Below are positions 1 through 7,181 of a stretch of DNA of 64,000 nt, piece after piece. This DNA comes from Marivita sp041725935. Lineage in GTDB: Bacteria; Pseudomonadota; Alphaproteobacteria; Rhodobacterales; Rhodobacteraceae. The notes beneath the pieces are model-generated. The model ran no database searches. It was not told where the DNA came from and was given only the letters and a program-made list of their open reading frames with translations. Each line of letters opens with the position of its first letter. Position 1 is the stretch's first letter. The position numbers and the translations under genes were made by a program. The stretch is taken from positions 1 through 64,000 of the forward strand of contig JBGRQD010000005.1 in NCBI GenBank assembly GCA_041725935.1, given 5' to 3'.

Positions 1-47
1 ATCCGCACCGCGTCTTTGCGGAATTCATCCGTTCTTACCGTGCCCAT
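1..47 (-). CDS. IS3-family transposase OrfA, N-terminal fragment (runs off the window)
   Basis: The minus strand from base 47 reads MGTVRTDEFRKDAVR after a good ribosome binding site (AAGGAG, 8 bases upstream of ATG). This is the typical first segment of OrfA of IS3-type elements, a small HTH protein that works with an OrfB integrase domain in transposition. Only 15 codons are in view, so the assignment rests on the characteristic N-terminus. It lies directly in the path of the terminase large subunit gene, so an insertion sequence has entered that gene. The element end is probably between about bases 60 and 100; the second end and any target duplication are outside the window. Confidence 0.6.
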   Translation of the reverse strand, partial: MGTVRTDEFRKDAVR

Positions 48-258
48 AGTTCGTCTCCTTTGTTGCAGTAAATGCTATCAAAGGAGCGGCATCAAACCGC
101 GACAGGTCCAGAATACCCGCTGTCTCTGGATAGATACGATGCTCTGCAGCCCACTCTGCCGGATCACGCTTCTGGCTCGGCCGGAACAGCTCCTTCACCC
201 AGCGTGAGAGCCTGCTCTGCTTTGCTGCTCTTTCGAGAAAGTCGTCCGAGTGCGGCAT
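48..258 (-). pseudogene. Terminase large subunit (GpA-like), 5' fragment truncated by an IS element
   Basis: The reading frame starting at 258 contains the segment DPAEWAAEHRIYPETAGI, which resembles the N-terminus of GpA-type large terminases, the ATPase/nuclease that packages phage DNA. Homology stops after about 60 residues and the frame runs into insertion-sequence DNA and a stop at base 25. The start is uncertain: ATG at 258 overlaps the small-subunit gene by 95 bases, whereas an in-frame GTG at 198 would give a 35-base overlap. The position just downstream of the Nu1-like small subunit fits the lambda-type order. Packaging is probably inactivated unless the gene is complete elsewhere. 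Confidence 0.6.
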
Positions 259-694
259 CTATTTCCTGCTCAAGCTTGAGGCGCTCCTGTGGGTCGCGCG
301 TGTATCGCGCAGGAAGTCCCTGGAACTCAGCCCGCACAGACGAAGCCCACTCAGCCAACACGGCCATTGCATCGTCTTGGAGAATTAGTTCGCGCGTGCG
401 CTGCTGGATTCGCAGTTCAATCTCGCGAGTACGCGCTTCAGTTGCGCGTGTGGCAGCCGCGGCCTTGTTGTTCTTGGATTGCAGATCCTCGTAATACGCG
501 ATGATGCCGCGGATCAGGCTGACCAGTGTATATTGACCGTGGCTTTCCTTGGAGATGAACCCTGCCTTGGCAAGCTTTTGAACCCATTGCGTGCTGCGCC
601 CAGTTAGGCTTGCAACCTGGTTGACCGTAAGCGTCGAGCTCTTTTTCTTCTGCCCATCAGGGCTCAACGGTAATGACTGGCTGGTCGGCTGCAT
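164..694 (-). CDS. Terminase small subunit, Nu1-like DNA-packaging protein
   Basis: The 176-residue product has an N-terminal winged-helix/HTH segment (about residues 22-60, LTVNQVASLTGRSTQWVQKL) followed by a long charged helical region (about 70-170). This is the layout of lambda Nu1-type small terminase subunits, which bind the cos region and recruit the large subunit. The gene precedes the large-subunit remnant with a short overlap, as in lambda. Residues fit Nu1-like proteins of alphaproteobacterial prophages. It appears intact although its partner is broken. The DNA around 1510-1765 upstream, GC-rich and gene-free, is a possible packaging site but has no recognisable cos sequence. Confidence 0.75.
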   Translation of the reverse strand: MQPTSQSLPLSPDGQKKKSSTLTVNQVASLTGRSTQWVQKLAKAGFISKESHGQYTLVSLIRGIIAYYEDLQSKNNKAAAATRATEARTREIELRIQQRTRELILQDDAMAVLAEWASSVRAEFQGLPARYTRDPQERLKLEQEIDAALGRLSRKSSKAEQALTLGEGAVPAEPEA

Positions 695-728
695 AGGGGC
701 TCCGGCAATTAGCTGCGAAGGAGAAGAA

Positions 729-1007
729 ATGACACAAGTTGGTAAAGACCTTATCCAGTCGATGGAGGAAGCCCTCGCGTTCGTAAAAGGTGAGGGCCCC
801 GCGATTGTTCATACTCCAGTGGACCCGAAGAAGGTTCGCACGAAGGCGAAGCTCACCCAGGCGGAAATGGCGCCCATGCTGGGTATGAGCCTGTCTGGTT
901 ACCGCAAGATCGAGCAGGGAGAACGTAGAGTTGGCGGAACCTTATCTGTTCTGCTGACTGTGATCGAAAAAGAGCCGGAAGCCGTTAAGCGAGCCTTGGC
1001 AGGCTGA
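729..1007 (+). CDS. XRE-family HTH protein of the NadS/HigA antitoxin type, without visible toxin
   Basis: The 92-residue protein has a HTH_3 fold at about residues 38-80 (TQAEMAPMLGMSLSGYRKIEQG) and ends EKEPEAVKRALAG, the C-terminal pattern of NadS/HigA-like antitoxins. The chosen ATG at 729 has GAAGGAG upstream; a longer frame from 591 would run antisense into the terminase gene and is unlikely. Antitoxins of this group normally follow a RelE/HigB-type toxin gene, but the upstream DNA is the divergent terminase gene and no toxin frame is present. It may be an orphan antitoxin or a regulator of the adjacent divergent promoter. Confidence 0.7.
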   Translation: MTQVGKDLIQSMEEALAFVKGEGPAIVHTPVDPKKVRTKAKLTQAEMAPMLGMSLSGYRKIEQGERRVGGTLSVLLTVIEKEPEAVKRALAG

Positions 1008-1032
1008 TTCCCTACCTCCTCGCCAGCGATCC

Positions 1033-1509
1033 TTAGCTTTTGGCAAAGCCGTGCTCGCTTAAGAAATCATCCAGAGCCGCATCGCCCACGTCCGTGCCGC
1101 GATGTTGTGCAATGTCATCGGACACGGCGCGCGCGAGCCGAAGGCCGTCTTTTTCCAGGTAGAAGCTCAGAACAACGTCGTTGTCTCGATCGTACTCGAC
1201 GCGCAGGCCTTCGTCACCGATGCCGAAGGTGTATTGCTCACCCCTGAAAAACGGCTCCATGTGGCTCACGTTGGCCGCTTGGCAGGCTTTCGAGACGGGG
1301 ACGCCAACCGACATGAGCTTTTGCGCAACTCGAACCTGAATGAGGTCGCGCAACTGGTAGCATTTTTCAGGCGCGCGGCCCGGTCCTACCCAGTTTTGAG
1401 GAAGAAGGTTATCCCGGTAACGCCACATTTTGAGCGTGTTCAAGGGAGCATTCAGGATCAAGGCGGCGGTTCGGGCATTCACTGCCCAGTCTTCGAGTTT
1501 CACGTTCAT
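1033..1509 (-). CDS. MerR-like winged-helix DNA-binding protein
   Basis: The start is ATG at 1509, preceded by GGAGGTC; a longer frame from 1551 lacks a ribosome site. The 158-residue product begins with an HTH of the MerR kind (AALILNAPLNTLKMWRYRD) followed by QLRDLIQVRVAQKLMSVGVPV, which resembles the second helical segment of MerR winged helices. The C-terminal half (about 90-158) is unrecognised and acidic. It lies between the terminase small subunit and a tail-type gene on the same strand. A role in late-gene regulation is possible but not shown. Confidence 0.65.
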   Translation of the reverse strand: MNVKLEDWAVNARTAALILNAPLNTLKMWRYRDNLLPQNWVGPGRAPEKCYQLRDLIQVRVAQKLMSVGVPVSKACQAANVSHMEPFFRGEQYTFGIGDEGLRVEYDRDNDVVLSFYLEKDGLRLARAVSDDIAQHRGTDVGDAALDDFLSEHGFAKS

Positions 1510-1765
1510 GGGGACCTCCAGCCAGGGCGCGCCAGCGCCCCAGCAAAGCAAACTCTATCGGATTTTCGAAACCAAAAAAAACGCGCACAGATCGCGAGGC
1601 GGCGGCCCCGCGAGCGGGAGGTCTTTTGGAGGGGACCCAAGGGGTGGGGGTCTAGGGTCGCCCCTGCGGCCCCCCTGTGCGCAAGGCGGCACCCCCGCTC
1701 GGTGGGGGCGCACCTGCGGGTCAGGCGCACCAGTGGCGCGCTGTGCGGCCCTGTGCGTGTGTCGC
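1510..1765. other. GC-rich gene-free stretch between regulator and tail gene
   Basis: About 255 bases with no convincing gene. The part near 1600-1720 is dominated by G runs on one strand and C runs after it (for example GGGGTGGGGGTCTAGGG near 1642) and includes short inverted repeats. It could hold a packaging site for the Nu1-type terminase, or simply be non-coding DNA. Nothing decisive is visible. Confidence 0.4.
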
Positions 1766-2305
1766 TTATCGGCCCGCGTCGATCATGCGCTGCAGCTGGC
1801 GAGTGGCCTCTGCCAGAACGTCGGGCTGCGCGGCCTCGAATGCGTCGCGGGTTGCGTCCTGCACCATCTCCTTGGGAATGGCGGGACCGAACATTTTGCG
1901 GATGGGCAGCCGATCCTTGCCCTCTCGCACGAAGACGTTGTCGTGCAGGCTGGTGATTAGAAAGGCCTTCTCGAACCGCTGGCTCCTGCCCCACGGCTTT
2001 GCCCGAACGCCATAGCTGAACTGACGCGGGCTGAAGTGGGATAGGCCGAGGTGATCGCCCCGTGCTTCGATCCTATAGGTCAGGCTTGAGAACGACGACC
2101 GGAACGATTTTGTCTCGCGGTTGATGACCTTCTGCTTCGCCCCTGTTTGCTGCCGCAATGAGCGGCGCACCAGCGTCCTGACCTTGTCGCCTTCGCTATT
2201 GAGCGCCCGATTGAAGGCCTTCGTGGCCTTCTCCTCCCCGACCAGTCGGACAGCGTTCTCGAAATGCCTGCGGGTCTGGTCAAGGTCTCGGATGATCACG
2301 TTCAC
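1766..2305 (-). CDS. Phage minor tail protein Z-like (GPZ family)
   Basis: The 179-residue protein starts at a GTG (2305) preceded by GGGGGAGG. It has the features of the lambda GPZ family: a helical N-terminus with an early basic segment (KAFNRALNSEGDKVRTLVRRSL), a central beta-rich section, the motif RLPIRKMFGPAIPKEM at about residues 130-147, and a final helix. GPZ acts in tail completion. A lone tail gene between terminase and replication genes is unusual; structural genes normally follow the terminase. This suggests rearrangement or loss in the late region. Family assignment is good, activity unknown. Confidence 0.75.
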   Translation of the reverse strand: MNVIIRDLDQTRRHFENAVRLVGEEKATKAFNRALNSEGDKVRTLVRRSLRQQTGAKQKVINRETKSFRSSFSSLTYRIEARGDHLGLSHFSPRQFSYGVRAKPWGRSQRFEKAFLITSLHDNVFVREGKDRLPIRKMFGPAIPKEMVQDATRDAFEAAQPDVLAEATRQLQRMIDAGR

Positions 2306-2594
2306 GAGCGCCTCCCCCCGGGCAATTTTACCCGGGCGATTTTCATGCTGCGATGGCTTGGAGTTTTGTCTGGCGGACGCTATCGGTCCCCGTACACGAG
2401 AATTGGCCGATTTTCGGGCTGATAGTCAAAGACTTTTTTCCGGAACCTAGCAGTGCAAAATGACGGAAAAACGGAAGTTATAGTAGTTCTTTCAGAGTCT
2501 TATAGGCATTTTGACAAATATCCGCGACCTAGCAGTCGCGATGTGACAAACGGTTTGCCGGATAGCCACGAGGCGGGCTGGCACCTGCCTTGTA
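2306..2594. other. Non-coding region with short direct and inverted repeats, locally AT-rich
   Basis: No gene is convincing here. A tandem repeat CCCGGGCrATTTT occurs at 2317-2329 and 2331-2343. The sequence CCTAGCAGT occurs twice (near 2447 and 2528); the second copy sits in the inverted repeat GCGAC-CTAGCA-GTCGC. The centre (about 2400-2530) is clearly more AT-rich than its surroundings. It separates the early replication operon from the tail/terminase block, so it is a reasonable place for a late promoter or terminator on the minus strand. Confidence 0.4.
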
Positions 2595-3020
2595 TCAACT
2601 GTCGGCGCTCGATGTGTTCCAAGCCAAAATGCGCTTGATGCGATCGGCGCGCTCGATCAGCTCCCATGCGAAATCCGGATCAACTTTCGGGTCGGTTTCG
2701 ATCAGATCAATGATTTCATCAACAACATGGCCCGCACGGCGAGACGCCCATCGTGCGTCGGCCTCGTCTTCGGGATCATCCAGCCACGGAATGTTGAGCA
2801 TCAGCGCAGCTTGACGATTTGTGACCTTCATCTGCTTCAGTGCCTTCCACTGGTCTTCCAGCCTGGCTGGAACGTCGCACCCACGCTTTGCGATGTTTGC
2901 CAGCCGCTGCAAACGCTTGCTCTGCGATGAAAATCGCTCACGCGCCCGCTCGTCGCGATCGGCGGCAAACTGTGGATCCTCGTTCAGCTGGCGCATGCGT
3001 TCACTTCGCTTTGTCGTCAC
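2595..3020 (-). CDS. Prophage protein of unknown function, last gene of the leftward early operon
   Basis: The preferred start is GTG at 3020, which overlaps the TGA of the upstream gene (GTGA); this gives 141 residues. The protein is charged and helical, with an Arg/Gln-rich N-terminus (RDERARERFSSQSKRLQ) and an HTH-like segment TNRQAALMLNIPWL. The C-terminus is acidic. No family is recognised. Coupling to the DUF6362 gene suggests a joint role, perhaps in control of late genes, but that is inference from position. Confidence 0.6.
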   Translation of the reverse strand: MTTKRSERMRQLNEDPQFAADRDERARERFSSQSKRLQRLANIAKRGCDVPARLEDQWKALKQMKVTNRQAALMLNIPWLDDPEDEADARWASRRAGHVVDEIIDLIETDPKVDPDFAWELIERADRIKRILAWNTSSADS

Positions 3021-3505
3021 GGCTGAAATCCCTCGCTGTCCAGACGCTGCGCGATCTTGGAAAGCGCCCTGTCGCGCATTCGGTAGGCATGCTGCCGCGA
3101 AAGCGCAAAACCCCGCGCCTTGAGTGCGCCCTCGAAGCTGGCACGGTAAACCCGGCAGCGCAGCCACAGATTCAGGATCACCGCATCTCGGGGCCGCTCA
3201 CTTGCCAGGTAAAGACGGCACCATTCAAGCACCCAGACCATCTCGTCGACACGCTTCGGCGATAGGGGCAAGCGGACGACATTCTCGTCGTCCTCCGCGC
3301 CCTCAGCGCGCTCTGGAAAACCCCAGCCTTCGGCCAAGTGATCCTCGAGCGTGGGTTTGTATGCCGGCATTGTGGAGCGGATTGCTGCAGGGCCAGTTGG
3401 GCCAACGTTGTACCTCGCCCACCGGACAGCCTCGATCATGCGATCCCGGACCAGCTTCGGCGTCCATTGTTCCGACTGCTGCATCAGATGCTCAGCTTTA
3501 CCCAT
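3017..3505 (-). CDS. DUF6362-like prophage protein, possible late regulator
   Basis: The 162-residue product contains a conserved N-terminal segment (PKLVRDRMIEAVRWARY) and a C-terminal region resembling a sigma-type HTH (ALKARGFALSRQHAYRMRDRALSKIAQRL). This layout matches DUF6362-type proteins common at the end of early operons in alphaproteobacterial prophages. The position is like that of late-gene activators, which is suggestive only. Its start overlaps the previous gene by 8 bases and its stop overlaps the GTG of the next. Confidence 0.6.
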   Translation of the reverse strand: MGKAEHLMQQSEQWTPKLVRDRMIEAVRWARYNVGPTGPAAIRSTMPAYKPTLEDHLAEGWGFPERAEGAEDDENVVRLPLSPKRVDEMVWVLEWCRLYLASERPRDAVILNLWLRCRVYRASFEGALKARGFALSRQHAYRMRDRALSKIAQRLDSEGFQP

Positions 3506-3707
3506 CGCGCCGCCCCCCGTAGAGCCGATTGGCGATGTTTGTGACCGCCTGCCGATCCCAATCGCTGACCAGCTCGTCGACCGGGATCACGGCAATGCCG
3601 CGCTCGCGCCATGCCCGCTCGGACTGCTCGCGGACCTGTTGCGCCCGTCTTTGCTCGGCGTATTCAGACGGGCCTTGCCCGTAGATGCTCGAAATGGTCC
3701 GGGTCAT
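3498..3707 (-). CDS. Small prophage protein, unknown
   Basis: The 69-residue frame starts at ATG 3707, inside the TGA of the DUF1376 gene (ATGA overlap), and ends overlapping the next gene. It is polar, with an Arg/Gln/Glu-rich middle (EQRRAQQVREQSERAWRERG) likely to form a helix, then a short hydrophobic segment IAVIPVDELV. No family is recognised. The tight overlaps on both sides argue that it is translated. Confidence 0.55.
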   Translation of the reverse strand: MTRTISSIYGQGPSEYAEQRRAQQVREQSERAWRERGIAVIPVDELVSDWDRQAVTNIANRLYGGRRDG

Positions 3708-4564
3708 ACTCCCTCCGTTCCGGTCTTGGCCATGCGTTCGGCCATCACCTCGAAATGCTTTCGGGGGGCCTTCTGCTGAGGCCTGGACGCCACCTTGAGC
3801 CGCGGTGCAGTGAGCTGGGCTGAGACGTTCGCCATGACGCGATCTAGCGCTTTCGGCCCGTTTGGCGCTTCGTCGTGCCGCTTCCGGCTTTCCCGAGCCG
3901 TGAAGATGATTTGGGCATCGGTTAAACCGAGATCGGTCCGCCACCGGTTGACGTGAAGCTGCGCCGCTGGGGGCATCCAGTGAGCTGGCAGGTTTGGCCC
4001 GCGATGCCCGACAGCGGCGAGAACCTCGGCGTAGAGGTCATCGATCGGCATTTCGGTTTTTGCCAAACCAGCTGACGCTGCTGCTGATTCCGGCGGCGGA
4101 TCGGGTTCGCGCAGATCTCCACTCTTAGGTACGGTAGTAGCAGTATATGGTTCTGGTTCTGGTTCTGGTTGGCATTCCCCCGGCAATGCCTCGGCATTGG
4201 CCCTATCTTTGATTTTATTGTCTTTTTCGTCTTTTTTTGACCAACGTTGATTTGCCTTTTCAGACTGTTTTTCAGAATTTTTTTGCGAATTTTTAGTCTC
4301 AAACAGTGCTCGTTTGTTGTTCAGGCTGCCATTTTCGATGGTGATTTTGCCCAGATCGACCAGCGACATGATGATCTTTTTCGCGCGGCCGGGCGTGCAT
4401 CCAAATCGTCTTGCGAGGCGTTTGAAGTCGGCCTCTGGGCCGCGTCCTGTCGACGATGTGAGGGCTACAATAGTGATAAGCGCACCCCGCTCCTCCAGCG
4501 AAAGCTCCTGCGTTCCAGAAAGCCAGTCGTCACCAAAAAATCTGATGTATGGAACGCCGCTCAT
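3704..4564 (-). CDS. DUF1376-domain replication initiator-like protein (lambda O analogue)
   Basis: The 286-residue protein has an N-terminal DUF1376 domain (about 1-80, MSGVPYIRFFGDDWLSGTQ), a winged-helix-like fold found in phage and plasmid replication proteins. A low-complexity Lys/Asn/Ser and Pro/Glu linker follows (about 85-150), then a C-terminal domain of about 100 residues. It lies directly upstream of dnaB with a 4-base overlap, the arrangement of an initiator with its helicase. The linker DNA is strikingly AT-rich and contains GGTTCT repeats, like the lambda origin inside gene O. Initiator function is inferred from domain and context. Confidence 0.75.
   Translation of the reverse strand: MSGVPYIRFFGDDWLSGTQELSLEERGALITIVALTSSTGRGPEADFKRLARRFGCTPGRAKKIIMSLVDLGKITIENGSLNNKRALFETKNSQKNSEKQSEKANQRWSKKDEKDNKIKDRANAEALPGECQPEPEPEPYTATTVPKSGDLREPDPPPESAAASAGLAKTEMPIDDLYAEVLAAVGHRGPNLPAHWMPPAAQLHVNRWRTDLGLTDAQIIFTARESRKRHDEAPNGPKALDRVMANVSAQLTAPRLKVASRPQQKAPRKHFEVMAERMAKTGTEGV
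4149..4330. other. Candidate prophage replication origin inside the DUF1376 gene
   Basis: Three tandem GGTTCT hexamers followed by GGTTGG occupy 4149-4172. A perfect 7-bp inverted repeat CAATGCC-TC-GGCATTG follows at 4184-4199. Next to it, about 4205-4330 is very AT-rich with long T runs, in sharp contrast to the GC-rich surroundings. Repeats, hairpin and an AT-rich tract inside an initiator-like gene match the plan of lambdoid origins. This is inference; the repeats also encode a Pro-Glu stretch. Confidence 0.45.
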
Positions 4565-5958
4565 CTGTCCGGCTCCCAGATGCGATTGAAGGCCACGTTG
4601 CAGAGCACGTTGGCGGTGCCAATCGGTCCCTGCCGCTGCTTGGCGCAGATGATTTCTAGCCGGTTCCGCGACCGCTCGAGCATGTTCAACCAGATGTCGT
4701 ATTCCGCTGGGTCTTCGGGCTTCTCGCGCTCCAGATAGTACTCGTCGCGGTATGTGAACAGCACCGCGTCAGCGTCCTGCTCAAGCTGCCCTGACTCGCG
4801 CAGATCGGACAAGATGGGCCGCTTGTCGTCGCGCTGCTCAACGGCCCTGGAAAGCTGCGAAAGGGCGACGACGGGTATATTGAGTTGCCCGGCAAGCTGC
4901 TTTAGAGCGGTGCTGATTTCAGTGATCAGCTCGTACCTGCTTGACTTGCCATGCGCCCGCATGAGCTGGACATAGTCGACAATCAGAAGCTTGAGGTTAC
5001 CCTTCAGCATGGCCTTTGCACGCTTGGCCCCGGCCATCAGTGCGCCGATGTCGGCATACTCACGGGGAAGCATGTACATGGGCAACTGGGCCACGTCTTC
5101 GCATGCGTCAGCAAAAGTCCCATTCAGCCGCTCATCCCACTGTCCCGCGCGAAGATCGCGGTAACTGACGGCGCTTCCTTGGCTTGCCATGCGCTCGGAC
5201 ACGGCGCGCAGGGCAAGCGCCTCCGGCGTCATCTCAAACGAGCAGAAGGCCACTCCGTGACCGGCCCTTGCGGCATTAAGGCCTATATTAAGCGCGACTG
5301 AGGTCTTGCCCATTGACGGGCGCCCGCCAAGCAAGATCAGCTCGCCAGGGTAAAGGCCTCCGACGATATCATCTAGGGCGCGAATGCCGGTTGGGACAAA
5401 GTCGGCAACCTCGCCCCTGTGAGCTCGGAACGCTTGGTCTGCAGCAATGTGCGTGGCAGACATCATCGAAACCAGCTTTGCTGCACGTCCGCCCTCAACT
5501 GCGCTCAAGGCGGCGATCAGCTTTTCCGAGATATGTGCCGCCGGAACCTCGCCCTGAAGCGCGTCGGTACGCGCCTGGTCGATCGCGTGCATAATCTGGC
5601 GCTTGTTATGCAGCTCGCGCAAATAGTCGGCATAATAGCTGACCTGACTGTTGGATATTCCTGCCATCCGCGCCAAGTATGCCGGTCCACCAAGATCCTT
5701 TGACCAAGGTTGTGCATCAAACCATTCACGCAGACTGACCGGGCTGGCCAGAATTCCGTCGCGCTCAAGCTCTGAACACCGGCGCCATATTTCGCGATGC
5801 GCAGGGTCATGAAACAGATCGGACCCACCGCGCTCTGCAACGATGCTTACATGGCTGTTGTCAATCAGGATGGAGCCGAGAACAGTCTGCTCTGCCTCGA
5901 CGCAGAATGTTGTCGGTCCCTGATTTCCCACCGGATTGAAATGGAGTATCTCTGCCAT
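4561..5958 (-). CDS. dnaB: Replicative DNA helicase, DnaB family
   Basis: The 465-residue product has the DnaB N-terminal helical domain (about 15-120), a linker, and a RecA-type motor with Walker A GGRPSMGKTS at about 211-220, Walker B LKLLIVDYVQLM near 325, and the ALSQLSRAVEQR segment of the hexamer interface. It unwinds DNA at the fork and loads primase. It is full length for phage DnaB. It lies in the leftward operon just before the DUF1376 initiator-like gene, so the prophage probably loads its own helicase and no loader gene is obvious. Confidence is high. Confidence 0.95.
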   Translation of the reverse strand: MAEILHFNPVGNQGPTTFCVEAEQTVLGSILIDNSHVSIVAERGGSDLFHDPAHREIWRRCSELERDGILASPVSLREWFDAQPWSKDLGGPAYLARMAGISNSQVSYYADYLRELHNKRQIMHAIDQARTDALQGEVPAAHISEKLIAALSAVEGGRAAKLVSMMSATHIAADQAFRAHRGEVADFVPTGIRALDDIVGGLYPGELILLGGRPSMGKTSVALNIGLNAARAGHGVAFCSFEMTPEALALRAVSERMASQGSAVSYRDLRAGQWDERLNGTFADACEDVAQLPMYMLPREYADIGALMAGAKRAKAMLKGNLKLLIVDYVQLMRAHGKSSRYELITEISTALKQLAGQLNIPVVALSQLSRAVEQRDDKRPILSDLRESGQLEQDADAVLFTYRDEYYLEREKPEDPAEYDIWLNMLERSRNRLEIICAKQRQGPIGTANVLCNVAFNRIWEPDR

Positions 5959-6043
5959 GATTTTCTCCTGTATATTGGATGATTTTTGCGGCTATCTCGC
6001 CGATGGATTTCCAGCCATCTTCCGAGCGGCGCTCAGCACTCAC
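5861..6043 (-). CDS. Possible small protein overlapping the start of dnaB
   Basis: A 60-residue frame starts at GTG 6043, overlapping the TGA of the nuclease gene (GTGA), and ends 98 bases inside dnaB in another frame. The N-terminal half reads SEDGWKSIGEIAAKIIQY, amphipathic and plausible as a short helical protein. The region 5959-6040 would otherwise be empty in a densely packed operon, which is the main support. The C-terminal half only mirrors dnaB, so the annotation is weak. Confidence 0.3.
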   Translation of the reverse strand: MSAERRSEDGWKSIGEIAAKIIQYTGENHGRDTPFQSGGKSGTDNILRRGRADCSRLHPD

Positions 6044-6447
6044 GCCATCCCCTCCCGGATCAGGTAGGCGAAGCAGGGAAGGTTCACGTCGATCACATGG
6101 GCATCTTCGGCTGACCACTTCCCACGGCTGACGCACTCCATTGCAGCGCGTAGCTGGACGCGGACGCGGATGGGTTGACGGTCGAACCGGTAGACCACAG
6201 CGGGCAGCTTTGATGCCGCGAGAGCCGCCCTGCTGGATTGCGTCCACCACGCTGCGAGAAAGCCGCCCCCAGCATATCGCTTGGCCTCGATTACGAAGGG
6301 AAACGACGGATCATCACAAATCAAGTCTCCGAGGTCGTTACTACGGTACTGGTCTAGGTCCCGCCTGAATTCGATTCCGGTCAGAAGGAATAGCTCTTTT
6401 GCGACCTCTCGCTCAAAGGTGCTGCCCTTGTTTCTACTGTTGGCCAT
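6040..6447 (-). CDS. PD-(D/E)XK nuclease, Holliday-junction-resolvase-like prophage protein
   Basis: The start chosen is ATG 6447 (MANSRNKG), giving 135 residues. The sequence has the signature of a small PD-(D/E)XK nuclease: an early Glu in GSTFEREVAKEL, then NDLGDLICDD and FPFVIEAKRYAG, supplying the D and the ExK catalytic residues, and a following helix with Trp/Gln (AAWWTQ). Phages carry such enzymes in place of RusA to resolve recombination or replication intermediates. It sits among replication genes. The exact substrate is not shown by sequence. Confidence 0.7.
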   Translation of the reverse strand: MANSRNKGSTFEREVAKELFLLTGIEFRRDLDQYRSNDLGDLICDDPSFPFVIEAKRYAGGGFLAAWWTQSSRAALAASKLPAVVYRFDRQPIRVRVQLRAAMECVSRGKWSAEDAHVIDVNLPCFAYLIREGMA

Positions 6448-6466
6448 GCCTGCCCCCCGTTTTGGG

Positions 6467-6643
6467 TTATCGTTTCGCGCCTTCGTGGCGATTGGGTTCG
6501 AACTGCTGCCGCTTCCTGATCTCGTCTGCCCTGCACTCCGCCGGAAACTTTTCGCCCCGCTCACGGAACGCAGCTACCAGCGCGTCCAGTTCTTCGACGG
6601 TCGTGCATGTGGCGATCTTGCGGGGGAGGTGCGGATCAGTCAT
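6467..6643 (-). CDS. Small prophage protein, unknown
   Basis: A 58-residue frame starts at ATG 6643 within the TGA of the preceding gene (ATGA). It contains TTVEELDALVAAFRERGEKFPAE, a probable helix, and a basic tail with Arg/Lys/Gln. No family is recognised. The coupling to the DnaA-like gene supports expression. Confidence 0.5.
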   Translation of the reverse strand: MTDPHLPRKIATCTTVEELDALVAAFRERGEKFPAECRADEIRKRQQFEPNRHEGAKR

Positions 6644-6960
6644 TCGATCAATAGCCCACACCGCCGCGCGATGTTTTTCATGTCGTTTCGGTCGGCGGGC
6701 GTGATCCGCTCTTTGGTACGATCGACGCCGTGCTTGACGGTGCTGTGGTCCCGATTGAACACCCGGCCAATCTCGGGAAGGCTGGCTTGGCAATATTCAT
6801 GGCAAATAAGCATCGCCATCTGGCGAGCCCGCACGCGGCTGCGTTGTCGGCTTGGCCCCGTGATCTGCTCCGGCGTGACGCCGGACACCCTGGCGACCTC
6901 TAGGATCACGTGGCGCATCGGGCCAATTCTCCGGCCGAGGAAATCGCCTTCCAAATTCAT
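6640..6960 (-). CDS. DnaA domain IV-like DNA-binding protein
   Basis: From ATG 6960 the product is 106 residues. It matches the C-terminal DNA-binding domain of DnaA: a basic helix RVRARQMAMLICHEYC and the signature LPEIGRVFNRDHSTVKHGVDR, which corresponds to the DnaA-box recognition motif. The AAA+ ATPase domain is absent, so it cannot act as a complete initiator. It might bind DnaA boxes to steer host DnaA, repress host initiation or mark the phage origin. Domain identity is clear; role is inference from the replication operon. Confidence 0.8.
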   Translation of the reverse strand: MNLEGDFLGRRIGPMRHVILEVARVSGVTPEQITGPSRQRSRVRARQMAMLICHEYCQASLPEIGRVFNRDHSTVKHGVDRTKERITPADRNDMKNIARRCGLLIE

Positions 6961-7181
6961 AGTTGCCACCCTTCGCGCCGGAGCATGTTGCTCACGGCCC
7001 CCGGTGTGCATCCAATGCGACGCGCGGCTTCTGCGTGGCTGATCCCGCTGCCAAGCATTTTCTCCAGTCGATCCCGTACGGTGCTGGACTTTCTGCCCGG
7101 CGCGCCTGGACGGTCCCACGTCGTGCGGGCTACGCGGTTCTCGGCGGCGGCAATGTGGTGCATTTGTTCAATGATGGTCAT
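6957..7181 (-). CDS. Small HTH protein
   Basis: The 74-residue product ends with a helix-turn-helix, ISHAEAARRIGCTPGAVSNMLRREGWQL, of the kind seen in GcrA-like and resolvase-type binding domains. The middle is rich in Arg/Pro/Gly. It overlaps the DnaA-like gene by four bases and the MT-A70 gene by four, so it belongs to the leftward operon. Target unknown. Confidence 0.6.
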   Translation of the reverse strand: MTIIEQMHHIAAAENRVARTTWDRPGAPGRKSSTVRDRLEKMLGSGISHAEAARRIGCTPGAVSNMLRREGWQL

